64,000 bases of DNA. Source: JAXMBX01 sp046349635 (lineage in GTDB: Bacteria > Planctomycetota > Planctomycetia > Planctomycetales > Planctomycetaceae). Of the stretch, positions 53,943 to 62,806 are shown piece by piece; the stretch's first letter is position 1, and each line of letters starts with the position of its first letter. The stretch lies in contig JAXMBX010000025.1 of assembly GCA_046349635.1 (NCBI GenBank), forward strand, positions 1 through 64,000, written 5' to 3'. Under the pieces are notes generated by a model. The model worked only from the letters and a program-made list of their open reading frames with translations. It had not been told where the DNA came from and did not search any database. The position numbers were made by a program, and so were the translations under genes.

Positions 53943-55307
53943 ATGTTTGTGAATGCGTTTGTGATGTGTGTGGCGGCGGTGATTTCCGCGCCTGCGGAGG
54001 CGGGGCCACCGGTCGCGCTGCGGTATACGGGGAGCCTGACCGCGACGGGGCGGGAAAGCAACGGGCAGGTGCAAAAGCGGTTCAGCGTGTTTGTGTTTCT
54101 GCGACCACAGGCGGGGGGTGGAGAAACGCTGTCATACGTGCTGGAAGAACGTGGTTCCGGGGAATGGGCTTGGCCGGAACGGTTCGGGCGGATGACGTTT
54201 GATCCGCAGACGCAGATGACGGAGGGGAAGCCGTGGAAACTGCTGCAGGATCACAAGGGAGTGCCGCAGGTGGTGAAGATCCTGGGCCCGATCTTCACGG
54301 CGCCGGAAGCGCTCAAGGAGGGAGGAACCTGGCAACAGGGAAACGAAACGGCCATGGTGACGGCGGGAGGACAGAAGCGGGAACGGGACTGCTGGCAGAT
54401 CCAGGTGAAGACGCCGCTGGGTCCGAAACGGACGGTCTGGCGGGAAAAGAATTCCCCGTTGATCGTCGAGGGGGAAGAACGAATTTTCCTGGGGCAAGGG
54501 GAGGAACACACGCTGAAGTGGCAACTGGAATCGCAACAGGCGGTGAGCGCGGTGGACGTGGAACGGTGGTCAAAGCTGCAGGAGACGCTGTTCAAGCTGC
54601 AGCAGGATCTGCAGCGGGGGGAGGACAACCACCGGGGGGAACTGACGGAGAAGCAACTGGATCGGACGGCGCTGGCAGTGTCGGAGATTGGAGAGACGGC
54701 GGTAGGGACACCCTTCAGCCAGTTAGTGTCTTCGATCCGGCGGGACTTGAAATCGCAACAACAGCGCGGGGATGAGTTATTTCAACTGGCGAAAAAGATG
54801 GTGGGATCCCCTGCCCCGCCGTTGAAGCTGCGATTGATTGACCAGTCGGAAGCGCAACCGATCGACTACAAGGGAAAGATCACGGTACTGCACTTCTGGG
54901 ACTACAAGCTGGAACCACTGGTTGAACCTTATGGACAGGTGGGATATCTGGACTTCCTCTATAGCAAGCGACACAAGCTGGGGGTGCAGATCTATGGAGT
55001 GGCGCTCGACACACGGGCCGAAAAGCCGGAGACCCGTGCGGCGGCGGATCGGGCCGTCGGCAAGCTGAAGGACTTTATGAACCTGGCGTATCCATTGGCG
55101 GTGGAGTCACCGGGACTGATCCAGGAGTTCGGAGATCCGCGGAAGGCGGGGGGACGGCTGCCGTTGTGGGTGGTGATCGGCCCGGACGGAAAGTATGCGT
55201 TTTATCGAACGGGGTTCTTTCAACTGAAGCCGGACGAGGGACTGAAGGAACTGGACGACGTGCTGGTGAAGATGATCCAGGAGATGCACGCGGTGGAGAA
55301 GAAGTAA
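53943..55307 (+). CDS. exported thioredoxin-fold protein lacking the CxxC motif
   Basis: 454 residues. A signal peptide (MFVNAFVMCVAAVISAPAEAG) is followed by a long beta-rich N-terminal domain (about 25-200, for example FGRMTFDPQTQMTEGKPWKLL), a helical linker and a C-terminal redoxin/TlpA-like domain (about 290-450): GSPAPPLKLRLIDQSEAQPIDYKGKITVLHFWDY and LPLWVVIGPDGKYAFYRTGFF. The active-site WCxxC is replaced by FWDYKLEP, so it is not a thiol oxidoreductase. This is the second such protein in the window. It precedes, 18 bases apart, the duplicated membrane protein gene. Confidence 0.75.
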   Translation: MFVNAFVMCVAAVISAPAEAGPPVALRYTGSLTATGRESNGQVQKRFSVFVFLRPQAGGGETLSYVLEERGSGEWAWPERFGRMTFDPQTQMTEGKPWKLLQDHKGVPQVVKILGPIFTAPEALKEGGTWQQGNETAMVTAGGQKRERDCWQIQVKTPLGPKRTVWREKNSPLIVEGEERIFLGQGEEHTLKWQLESQQAVSAVDVERWSKLQETLFKLQQDLQRGEDNHRGELTEKQLDRTALAVSEIGETAVGTPFSQLVSSIRRDLKSQQQRGDELFQLAKKMVGSPAPPLKLRLIDQSEAQPIDYKGKITVLHFWDYKLEPLVEPYGQVGYLDFLYSKRHKLGVQIYGVALDTRAEKPETRAAADRAVGKLKDFMNLAYPLAVESPGLIQEFGDPRKAGGRLPLWVVIGPDGKYAFYRTGFFQLKPDEGLKELDDVLVKMIQEMHAVEKK

Positions 55308-55325
55308 CCGCCGTGGAGGTGGGGG

Positions 55326-56279
55326 ATGACGACAGCGATCGAAGTACCGAAAATAGACAAACCCTCGGCATTCGCGAGTGTGATACGTGGGGTGACGATT
55401 GCGGTTGTGCTCTTGTTCTGCGTGTTTCTCTCTATCGCGATATACTTCGGAGAAAACTCTCTCTGGGTGCAATATCAGGCGCGAATTCGCAGAGATGCGA
55501 TGCGTGCAGAGATCAATCTCAAGACTAACGCGAAGATCGAAACTGAGATTCAACAGTCAGGTGACCATCCTTGGGCCGGAGACTATTACCACGGAAATGG
55601 ACTTTCACATGTCTGCCTGAAGCTCGCGCCCAAAGCAGGGTGCTTGTACGAATTGTACGGCTGCATCGGACTTTATGAGCGTCTGTATGGCGGTGTCATC
55701 CCTCGGGGAGATCGCCTCGAATTGACATTTGCAGGCCTCGCCAAACCGGTTGGCCATATCCATCGGGAATACATTCCCGTTTCGTGGGGAGCGAGGCGGT
55801 ATTTGATTCCCCCTGAAGAGCTTGTGAAGTTTTGCCGTGACGTGAACACCGGTCACGAACCGCGAGAGAGTATTCAGGGGTGGTATCTATTGCGACGCGG
55901 GGATGAGAAGAAACCGGCAACTGGGTTGCCGCAGTTACCGAAGGAATTTCAGCCTCACCTGAGAACCGGGCCGATTGTGGCAGAGATTGAAGCCGTGCAA
56001 GAGACTCGATCAGCGGCGGCGATCGGTAACATGATCCTCAAAAGGACGGCTGTCTCCTTAAAGGGAGGACGGGAGCAGGGGCTGCGCGGAATGGAGTTAC
56101 GCGTCACTTCTCCGGAGAAGTTTTCTGGAACCGTGAAAGTGCAATATGTGTTCAGCCAAACCTCCGGAGGAGCGTGGTCCTGTGGAATGACCGGCGTTTC
56201 AAAGCGCCGGAGGTGGGTTGGAAGCTGTCAGCGGGTCACATGGGGCGGAGAAGAAGTAATACCGTGGAGGTGTCGATGA
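55326..56279 (+). CDS. membrane protein of unknown function, tandem copy 1
   Basis: 317 residues in frame to 56279; from the sequence a shift near 56190 makes the natural end TAA at 56257-56259 (LEAVSGSHGAEKK), giving about 310. One N-terminal transmembrane helix (about 20-42, VIRGVTIAVVLLFCVFLSIAIYF). The rest is extracytoplasmic or soluble: SHVCLKLAPKAGCLYELYGCIGLYERLYGG, HREYIPVSWGARRYLIPPEELVKFC and TGHEPRESIQGWYL. No known domain was recognised. A related copy follows directly in tandem. The ribosome site GGAGG precedes ATG 55326. Confidence 0.65.
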   Translation: MTTAIEVPKIDKPSAFASVIRGVTIAVVLLFCVFLSIAIYFGENSLWVQYQARIRRDAMRAEINLKTNAKIETEIQQSGDHPWAGDYYHGNGLSHVCLKLAPKAGCLYELYGCIGLYERLYGGVIPRGDRLELTFAGLAKPVGHIHREYIPVSWGARRYLIPPEELVKFCRDVNTGHEPRESIQGWYLLRRGDEKKPATGLPQLPKEFQPHLRTGPIVAEIEAVQETRSAAAIGNMILKRTAVSLKGGREQGLRGMELRVTSPEKFSGTVKVQYVFSQTSGGAWSCGMTGVSKRRRWVGSCQRVTWGGEEVIPWRCR

Positions 56280-56895
56280 TCAGACGATCGAACCACTTGA
56301 AAAGACGAGCCTGTGGTTATATCGAGTGCGAGGGTGCGGACTGCTGCCCCTGCTGATGTTCTGCAACTGGTTCGCGATATGCCACGCACGCGGTCCCCCC
56401 ACGATGAACTTCAGAGCAATCGACCGCAAACGGAATGCGGAGATCGAGGCAGAGATTAAAAACTCAAGGACCATCCCTGGGCCGGAAGTGCTCTCGGCGA
56501 TGGACGTGGTGCGGAGAATGTTTCTCTGACGCTCGCCCCTGGCGGGTACTTGTTTGAATTGAGAGGATGCCTGGGCCTTTATCAACGCATTACGGCAAAG
56601 TGGCGTTCAAGGAGATCGGATCAGATTGTCATTTCCGCGACTTTCATCGACCGGATGGATTTTCTCCGTCGAGTATGTTCCGGTTACCTGGGGAGAGCGG
56701 CATTACCTGATTCCCCCCAAGCATTTGGTGGGCTTTTGCCGTGCCGTCTATACCGGTCATGAACCGCGTGAAGAGTTGCATGGCCAGTATCTGCTGCAGG
56801 CGGGGATGAGGAAAAAAGGTGAGCGGGCTGCCGCAGGTGCCGAAGGAGTATCAGCATTACCTGGAACGGATCCCGTTCCTGCCAAGACGCGGTAA
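56276..56895 (+). pseudogene. membrane protein of unknown function, tandem copy 2, degenerate
   Basis: This is a broken relative of the gene at 55326. Paired segments are LTLAPGGYLFELRGCLGLYQRI (against the KAGCLYELYGCIGLYERL segment), EYVPVTWGERHYLIPPKHLVGFC (against EYIPVSWGARRYLIPPEELVKFC) and YTGHEPREELHGQYLLQ. They occur in three frames, with shifts near 56485, 56640 and 56690. The upstream leader is also duplicated: GAGAAGAAGTAA, ACCG and CGTGGAGGTG precede both starts. It could be a decayed paralogue or an intact one damaged by assembly errors. Confidence 0.6.
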
Positions 56896-56937
56896 CCGTT
56901 GGCAGGTCTAACCGCACCGGCAGTCAATAAAAAGTTC

Positions 56938-56975
56938 CGGGGGCTTCCCGCAGGTGCGGTCGCCCCGCCACCCAC
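56938..56975. repeat. dispersed palindromic repeat, family B copy 4 (divergent)
   Basis: CGGGGGCTTCCCGCAGG, then TGCGGTCGCCCCGCCACCC. It shares the outer parts with copies 1-3 but has lost two or more bases at the right arm. It lies between the degenerate tandem copy and the methyltransferase gene on the opposite strand. Confidence 0.65.
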
Positions 56976-57016
56976 ACGATTTGGGATTTTTGGAATAATG
57001 GTCCGCAGAGCAGCCC

Positions 57017-58146
57017 CTACCAGCGGCGGAGACGTTTGCGGGGGCCGGATTTGGGGCCTTCTGCGGTTTCCCCTTCGTCGCGCCCGGAAAATGGTATAGT
57101 GCTGGCCGGTTTCCTCGCGGACGTCGGCAAAGTTCCATGGGCATCCGCTCGATACCAGATGGGAAACTTCGTGACGATCGGGACTTCGCCGCCGACTTTC
57201 AGGCTGCGGAGGGGCCCCCTGCAGAAAGATCTCGGCGATCTGATAGTTGGAGTAATAAAAGGGAGGATTGCCGAGCGCGGGGTCGAAACTCCCTCCTCCC
57301 CCCACTCCCCTGTTGCGTTGAGGGAGAGTGCGGATTTGGTGAGGCCGTTGAGTTGCGCGGCGGTCTCCGTGCATTGAAACGCGCGGGCATGGGAATCGAC
57401 GGCGAGGACTTCGCCGTTGGGAGCCTGAATGCGGCGGCACAAGTGACGGTGCCGCAACCTCGCCGATGTCGAGGACGCGGGCGCATCGCCGAGCAACGAT
57501 GGCATTCATCAAGGCCCGGGCGCCCCCATCGAGACGGCGGTGACTGAACGTGCCGGGGCGGCTGAAGGCTTTTGATCAGTCGTCCCTGATCCCGAAACGC
57601 GAACTCGCAGGAGAAGTCTTTTTTCCTTTTGAGAGGAGCGGTCTTGCGGGCGTGATAGACGACTCCCTCCTTACTCGGGGTGCGGGTCACTTTCTTGAAG
57701 TACGTGTGCAACTCCTCGTGCAACCATTTGTCTTCGGGAGGCCATGTGGAAGCGCGAGGTACAGGCCGTCGTCTGCCAGGCGAACGAAGGCCTGCTGCAG
57801 AAGTTCGCGGGTGAGTTCGGAGTCGCCACGTGATTGAATGGGGATCGCGACGAGGTCATAGGTTTCCTGGGGAGATCGGCGGCGCGGCGGGTGGAGATCA
57901 AGGGGTTGGTGATCGCAGTGCGGATGCGGTCGGTCTGGTGGATGTCCCAGGTGTGACAGTAGACCTGTGGAGTAGTAGGTAACTGGGCTAATGCATTGGC
58001 GAGTTGGCCCCGGCTTTGCGTCGTGCAGAGGACATGCTTGGGAGCGCAGTCGGGGAGAGATTCGAGCAGGAGCTGTTCGGAGCGAGGAGCGCGGGGCGGG
58101 TGGACGTGGGTTTCGAACCTTTGTGGCGGGAGGGGCGTTTCTTCAT
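57017..58146 (-). CDS. class I SAM-dependent RsmC/RlmG-like rRNA methyltransferase, multiply frameshifted
   Basis: About 370 residues in several frames. The N-terminal domain begins at ATG 58146 (MKKRPSRHKG) and continues with RSEQLLLESLPDCAPKHVL, VYCHTWDIHQTDR and TPSKEGVVYHARKTAPLKRKKDF. The C-terminal catalytic domain has ARVLDIG for the SAM loop (57450-57490), then VLAVDSHARAFQCTE, and LGNPPFYYSNY with the NPPF motif (57220-57300). It ends RKRLRRW with TAG at 57017. At least six shifts; RsmC methylates G1207 of 16S rRNA. It follows the RlmI-like gene by three bases. Either a pseudogene or poorly sequenced. Confidence 0.6.
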
Positions 58147-58149
58147 GGC

Positions 58150-59373
58150 CTACTGCACCCGGCAGAGGACGCATTTGAGATAACGGTTCTCCAGACAGTG
58201 CAGCGAGATCGGATGGTCTAGGGAAGGACTGCGGCTGTCGAGGATCTGGACATTCTTTCCGGCAGCGACGGCGGCATCCGCGAGAGTGCTTTCAAAAAGT
58301 TCGCGTATGGCCGGAGCAACTGCACGTCATGAGCAGACCGCCGGGAGTGAAACATTTCCATCGCAGGGCGGTTTAATCTGTGGTAGACGCCGGAGAGCAT
58401 CAGGGAGACTCTTTTTGTGGCGGGCCATCTTGGGAGGATCGAGGATGATCGCTGAGCCTTCCCCTGCCCCGTGCAGGGTTTCAATCACCCGGAAACAGTC
58501 GTCCTTGCGGAACTCGATCTTCTCGGCGACGCCGTTCATCTGGGCGTTCGCACGGGCGAGAGTGAGAGCCGCTTCGGGGCATCATCCCGCGGGATGTAGC
58601 GGATGTCATCACGCCGAGCGAGATTCAGCGAGAAGCCCCCGGAGTAGCAGAACATGTCGAGCACGCGGCCGGCGGGAAGAGAGAAGCGGCGAGGCGCGGT
58701 TCTCACGCTGATCCAGATGAAGCAGTCTTCTGCCCTTCCGGCTGGCTGATGTGAGGGCCGTAGCGGATGCTGCTCCTCAATGAAGAGGGACGCGGAGGCT
58801 GCGGACCGCGGAGGAGGCCATCCTGCAGGTCGAGGGGCTTCGGCTTCGCGGATTCCCTTTTTCGGTGCGGAGCCAGATCCCGCTTGGGTTTCAGTTTTCT
58901 TCCAACGGATTGACGAGGATGTCCTGACGGGCAGCGAGGGCGGCTGGTGAACTGCAAGGAGGAGCCAGTCGGCGTAACGATCGACAGTGAGACCGGAGAG
59001 GCCATCGGCTTCGCTGAAGACCGAGCGTGAGCGCCACGCGGGTCGTTATAACCAGGGAGTTGGCGACGACCGGCGAAGGCGGCGTCGAGACCGGTTGCTC
59101 CAGAAGTCGGCATCGGGGAACGTCCGCCCGTCCCAGGAATAGAGGCGGATCTGGATATTACTGTCGGGATTGAAGAGGCCCCGGGCGATGAACTCGTGAC
59201 GGTCGCTGAGGGGGACGACTTCCTGTCCCGGTTCGGGGGGTTCCCGCGATGTTTTGAACGGCTCCGGCGAAGACCCAGGGGTGGCGATGGAAAAAGGGCA
59301 TCGCCCGGCGGGGCTTAAGGATGACCTGCGGGAGTCCGGCGAGAGATTCAGGAAGCGAAGGGGCGGATTTCAA
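58150..59373 (-). CDS. rlmI: class I SAM-dependent rRNA methyltransferase RlmI-like, multiply frameshifted
   Basis: About 400 residues, heavily broken. The start, from ATG 59373, is a PUA domain typical of RlmI: VILKPRRAMPFFHRHPWVFAGAVQ. The middle is spread over frames (about 59150-58560). The methyltransferase core is KIEFRKDDCFRVIETLHGAGE, then SAIILDPPKMARHKKSL (the DPPK motif, 58400-58480), and LNRPAMEMFHSRRSAHD. It ends CLENRYLKCVLCRVQ with TAG at 58150. RlmI methylates C1962 of 23S rRNA. At least eight shifts. It forms an operon with the RsmC-like gene downstream. Confidence 0.62.
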
Positions 59374-59419
59374 GGGAGCGGCGTTTCGATCTGGAGAGAA
59401 AAATTCAGTGAGGCAATCA

Positions 59420-59451
59420 AAAGAGAAAACCCCGCACGGTCAGCCGGGGTG
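59420..59451 (-). terminator. rho-independent terminator for the response regulator
   Basis: On the minus strand, ACCCCGGCTGACCGTGCGGGG (as arms ACCCCG and CGGGGT) is followed by TTTTCTCTTTTG, about 33 bases after the stop of the response regulator gene. It also separates that gene from the RlmI-like gene. Confidence 0.8.
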
Positions 59452-59483
59452 ATGAATCAAATCTGGAAGTTAAGACTCAGTTC

Positions 59484-59960
59484 TTACGGCGTCGGCTGTA
59501 CCTGGCGTTCGCGGGCACCATCGACTTCGGCAAGATAGGCGAGGAGCCGATCGCGCTCGTTGGTGAGGTGGCGGACGCGGAGGAGCGAGCGGACGCGGGT
59601 CGTGAGTTCCAGTTTATTGACCGGCTTGGTGAGGAAATCGTCAGCCCCGGCGGCGACCGCCTTTTCGATGTCGCCGACTTCGTTGAGTGCGGTGACCATG
59701 ATAATGGGGATGTCTTTAGTGGCGCGATCCTTCTTGAGCCGCTGGCAGACTTCATAGCCGCTGAGACGGGGCATCATGATATCCAGCAGGATCATGTCGG
59801 GCTGATCGTGGGAGACGTGTTCGAGGGTCGTGGGACCATCGTATTTGACGGTGATGTGATACCCTTCCCCCGCGAGATAGGCTTCCAGCAGTTCGCAATT
59901 CTGCTGGTTATCATCGACGATCAGGATTTTTGAAGGGCCAGTCGGCTGTTCCAGAGGCAT
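59484..59960 (-). CDS. stand-alone response regulator receiver protein
   Basis: 158 residues, a single receiver domain. KILIVDDNQQNCELLEAYL has the acidic pocket (Asp16, Asp17), MILLDIMMPRLSGYEV the phosphate-accepting Asp60, IIMVTALNEVGDIEKA the threonine at 90, and DDFLTKPVNKLEL Lys112. A helical tail (LRVRHLTNERDRLLAYLAEV) follows, as in PleD-type receivers. There is no output domain and no histidine kinase gene nearby, so it acts through protein contacts, DivK-like. Intact, with its own terminator. Confidence 0.93.
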   Translation of the reverse strand: MPLEQPTGPSKILIVDDNQQNCELLEAYLAGEGYHITVKYDGPTTLEHVSHDQPDMILLDIMMPRLSGYEVCQRLKKDRATKDIPIIMVTALNEVGDIEKAVAAGADDFLTKPVNKLELTTRVRSLLRVRHLTNERDRLLAYLAEVDGARERQVQPTP

Positions 59961-60155
59961 TATCCTGCTTCCACAAACAATCGAACTTTCGGACCGGACT
60001 TCGGCTGGAAGCCGAGGCGGGCCAAAAGGACGTAAGTCAAATAATCACGGGGTCATTATAGGCAAATTTGAAACAGGATGTCGCCTCAAAAGGAGAGCAA
60101 ATCGGGGGTTGGAGGCTTTCAATGCGTCAAAAAAACCGCAAAAACGCTTCAAAGG

Positions 60156-60656
60156 CTACTGATGAGAGCTGCGAAGCGGGGGGGAGCCTTCAATCAGTCG
60201 CTTGAGCAGGAGCGGCGGGACGCGGCCCTTAAAGCGGATCTTGCCGTCGATTTCAACGACGGGAATGGCGTCCTTGTAGGCATCGAAGAGCTCCGGGCTC
60301 TGGGTGATATCGACCACGCTGAGTTCGCGATAGAACCGCGCAAAGTCCTGCAGAAGTTCGATGGCGTCGTCGCAGAGAGGGCAATTCTCCTTACTGTAGA
60401 CGATGATTTGCCGAAACCGGCGGCCTGATTTTGAAGGTGACCAGTGCTGCTTTGCGGCGGAAGTTGTGGCCCAACGGTAAATGCCCAGCCCCATTGCTGC
60501 GAGGCAGAGCAGGACGAGCAGATAACGCTCCCGGTACCACCAGCCGGGCAATGGAATCCAGGAGATGGAATTGGATTCCAGGAAGGTGAGGAGCAAGCCT
60601 GCAGCCCCGCCCCAGACGAGGAGAAATTCGGGCCAGCCGGAGGGTCTGGACGACAT
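60156..60656 (-). CDS. membrane-anchored glutaredoxin-like protein
   Basis: 166 residues. Two hydrophobic segments (about 9-27, PEFLLVWGGAAGLLLTFL, and 44-62, YLLVLLCLAAMGLGIYRW) anchor a small glutaredoxin-like (DUF836) domain: RQIIVYSKENCPLCDDAIELL with CPLC at 92-95, and DAIPVVEIDGKIRFKGR with the cis-proline and glycine strand. Such domains exchange thiols with small partners. The domain probably faces the cytoplasm. It is isolated from other redox genes. Intact. Confidence 0.82.
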   Translation of the reverse strand: MSSRPSGWPEFLLVWGGAAGLLLTFLESNSISWIPLPGWWYRERYLLVLLCLAAMGLGIYRWATTSAAKQHWSPSKSGRRFRQIIVYSKENCPLCDDAIELLQDFARFYRELSVVDITQSPELFDAYKDAIPVVEIDGKIRFKGRVPPLLLKRLIEGSPPLRSSHQ

Positions 60657-61054
60657 TCCGCAGGAACTCCTGAAAAAGGGGGGAGGCAGGGAAACCGGAC
60701 TTCCGTCATGGGCTTGGATGGTAAGTCCAAGAACGATAAGGGAATACCGGACTACTGTACAGATTTATCTCTCCTCGAGGAGTGTCCCAGAAAGTGACAA
60801 TCCCCATAAGAGCAATCGAATCAATATCTTACAGCACATCCAGAAGAGCACAAAAAGCTGAACTCTCGGCCTGGTAAGGGTCCGGTTGGATAATTTCAGG
60901 CTCTAACTTCCACCTCTCAAATGACTTTTTTCTGTACAGCTTTGTGAGGGGTTGACGGCCCCCTAGGATGGATTCAGAGATCAGGAGATCCACGGTTTGG
61001 AATTGAGTCCACCTTGATGTACGACCCTGCCCTATCGCTGATTTCAGGCCCGCC
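60657..61054. other. intergenic region with two CTGTACAG palindromes
   Basis: These 398 bases hold the starts of the divergent glutaredoxin-like gene and the HEVGH protein gene. All frames are short. The eight-base palindrome CTGTACAG occurs near 60755 and 60934 in the less GC-rich middle, a possible operator pair. No RNA gene was recognised. Confidence 0.35.
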
Positions 61055-61747
61055 ATGCGACCCGTGTCGAAATCTCAACGTCCCTCCAGTACTCATCGCC
61101 CCGCAACGCAAAGCCGTTCTTTAGGGCACTCCCCTGCCCCGTCATCTTCCGGTTCGAAACGGAAATCGGCCGCCTATCGACAGCGGATGGGGGGAGAAGT
61201 CTCCCTGACGACCAGTTTCGGTCCTCCGGAGAACTGGTACGAACCGCGCGGTCACGGCCGGGTGAAGTACATCGTGCAACCGGCGGGAGAGGGGTATGTT
61301 CACCCCGTGACGGCAAAAGAGGTGAAAGAACGGCTGGCACAGTTGCCGAAGGAATTCACTCGCTCGCTGGAAGTGGTGCAGTTCAGCCAGATGACCCGCA
61401 AGCGGCGGAACTTCCCCTGTTACGGCATGCAGTGGGGAATGACGGTGTATCTGTACCCGATTGAAGCGTCGCTGGTGGAGACGTACATCGCCCCGCCGAA
61501 GCCGGCGCAACAGATCGAAGCGAAGATGTTCGGCGGAGTGTGGCAGCGTGAAGGGAATATGTGGACGCTCACCTGGACGCCGGACGCACTGAAAGACTTC
61601 TACCTCAACAATGTCCTGATCCATGAAGTGGGACATCTCAATGACCCGCGGAATTCGCGATCGGTGGACCGGGAACGGTACGCGAACTGGTTCGCGATTG
61701 AATACGGCTACCGGGCGTCACGCGGGATCGTCGAGAAGGTCGGCTGA
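61055..61747 (+). CDS. HEVGH-motif putative metalloprotease-like protein
   Basis: 230 residues, family not recognised. The N-terminus (1-45) is basic and Ser/Pro-rich. The core has YIVQPAGEGYVHPVTAKEVKERL and LTWTPDALKDFYLNNVLIHEVGHLNDPRN with an HExxH zinc-type motif (His and Glu near 195-199); a third ligand could be in RYANWFAIEYGYR. There is no signal peptide. From residue 154 onward it has a near-identical copy at 62807-63017, which is broken. The motif suggests a zinc hydrolase but activity is unproven. Confidence 0.72.
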   Translation: MRPVSKSQRPSSTHRPATQSRSLGHSPAPSSSGSKRKSAAYRQRMGGEVSLTTSFGPPENWYEPRGHGRVKYIVQPAGEGYVHPVTAKEVKERLAQLPKEFTRSLEVVQFSQMTRKRRNFPCYGMQWGMTVYLYPIEASLVETYIAPPKPAQQIEAKMFGGVWQREGNMWTLTWTPDALKDFYLNNVLIHEVGHLNDPRNSRSVDRERYANWFAIEYGYRASRGIVEKVG

Positions 61748-62038
61748 AAAACCGACTCACCCCAGAGCAAGGGTCAGGAGCGAAAAACACCTGCAGTCGG
61801 GGTGGCCGCGCGCCTCCGTCAAATCTCCCCGCCATGGATTTTCCACTCGCAACGATCCGGATGATTGGAAAATTTCCGTAGAGTCAAAGGCCTCATCAAT
61901 CCCACGCACAGGCACTTCGGATTTGACAAGAAAGCATTCAGTATCATTTTTAGCTGAAATTGAATTGTGTCTCTTGCGTCGTCACGAAATACTGTTGAAG
62001 GCGTTTTTATCTCCTATATGCCGTGACAGGTCTGTCCT
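61748..62038. other. intergenic region, AT-rich toward its right end
   Basis: This 291-base gap lies between the HEVGH gene and the phosphatase gene. The last 120 bases (about 61915-62035) are much less GC-rich than the region as a whole (AAGCATTCAGTATCATTTTT), fitting a promoter for the phosphatase and marking the left side of the segment that lies between the duplicated sequences. No gene is seen. Confidence 0.4.
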
Positions 62039-62770
62039 GTGAGACAATCAAACGATTCGGAAGCGGCGCGGACCATCGCGATTGGCGACGTGCATGGTTG
62101 CGTTCATGCGCTGGACGCCTTGTTAGAGGCGATTCAGCCGCAAGCGATCGATCACCTGGTTTTCCTGGGCGATTTGATCGATCAGGGTCGAGACAGCGCT
62201 GCCGTGCTGAACAGAATCAGAGAGTTGTCGAACCGCTGTCAAATCACGTTGATCCGGGGGAACCATGAGGAAATGATGTTCGCCGCAAGAGACAGTGAAA
62301 AAGCATTGCGTTATTGGGAAGACTGCGGCGGAGTTTCCACACTCAACTCTTACCGATTTGGTGCGACACTCGACGAGATCCCAGAGCAACATTGGGAACT
62401 GCTGCGGTCAGGCGTCCCCTCTCTTGAAACCGCGGACATCATCTTTACGCACGCGAACTACAATGCTGATGTTCCGATGTCGAGCCAGGAAGATTACCAG
62501 TTGCGCTGGGCACTGCTTGAGCCGGACGATTGCAAGCCGCATTTTTCCGGGAAGACTGTGGTGCTAGGGCACACCGAACAGCGCAATTCCGAGATTCTCG
62601 ATCTCGGATTTGCGATCTGTATTGATACGGCTTGTTGGCGTTACGGCTGGCTGACGGCATTGGACGTACATTCACGAATCTTCTGGCAAGCCAGCCGGTG
62701 GGGCATTCTACGTGAAAAGGAAGAACCCACGCATCGCGGACTTTTGGCGCAGTTTCAAAGACAATGTTAA
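62039..62770 (+). CDS. serine/threonine-protein-phosphatase-like metallophosphoesterase
   Basis: 243 residues with a GTG start. TIAIGDVHGCVHALDALL, HLVFLGDLIDQGRDS and TLIRGNHEEMMFA are the three N-terminal metal motifs of bacterial PrpA/PrpB- or lambda-type protein phosphatases. DIIFTHANYN and VVLGHTEQRNSEILDLGFAICIDTACW give the C-terminal His ligands. It could dephosphorylate proteins or cleave dinucleoside polyphosphates. It is less GC-rich than its neighbours and sits between a gene and a duplicated fragment of it, which suggests insertion or duplication. Intact. Confidence 0.87.
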   Translation: MRQSNDSEAARTIAIGDVHGCVHALDALLEAIQPQAIDHLVFLGDLIDQGRDSAAVLNRIRELSNRCQITLIRGNHEEMMFAARDSEKALRYWEDCGGVSTLNSYRFGATLDEIPEQHWELLRSGVPSLETADIIFTHANYNADVPMSSQEDYQLRWALLEPDDCKPHFSGKTVVLGHTEQRNSEILDLGFAICIDTACWRYGWLTALDVHSRIFWQASRWGILREKEEPTHRGLLAQFQRQC

Positions 62771-62806
62771 TCCTCCGGAGACTGTCCGGAGTTTCGGTGA
62801 GATAAC

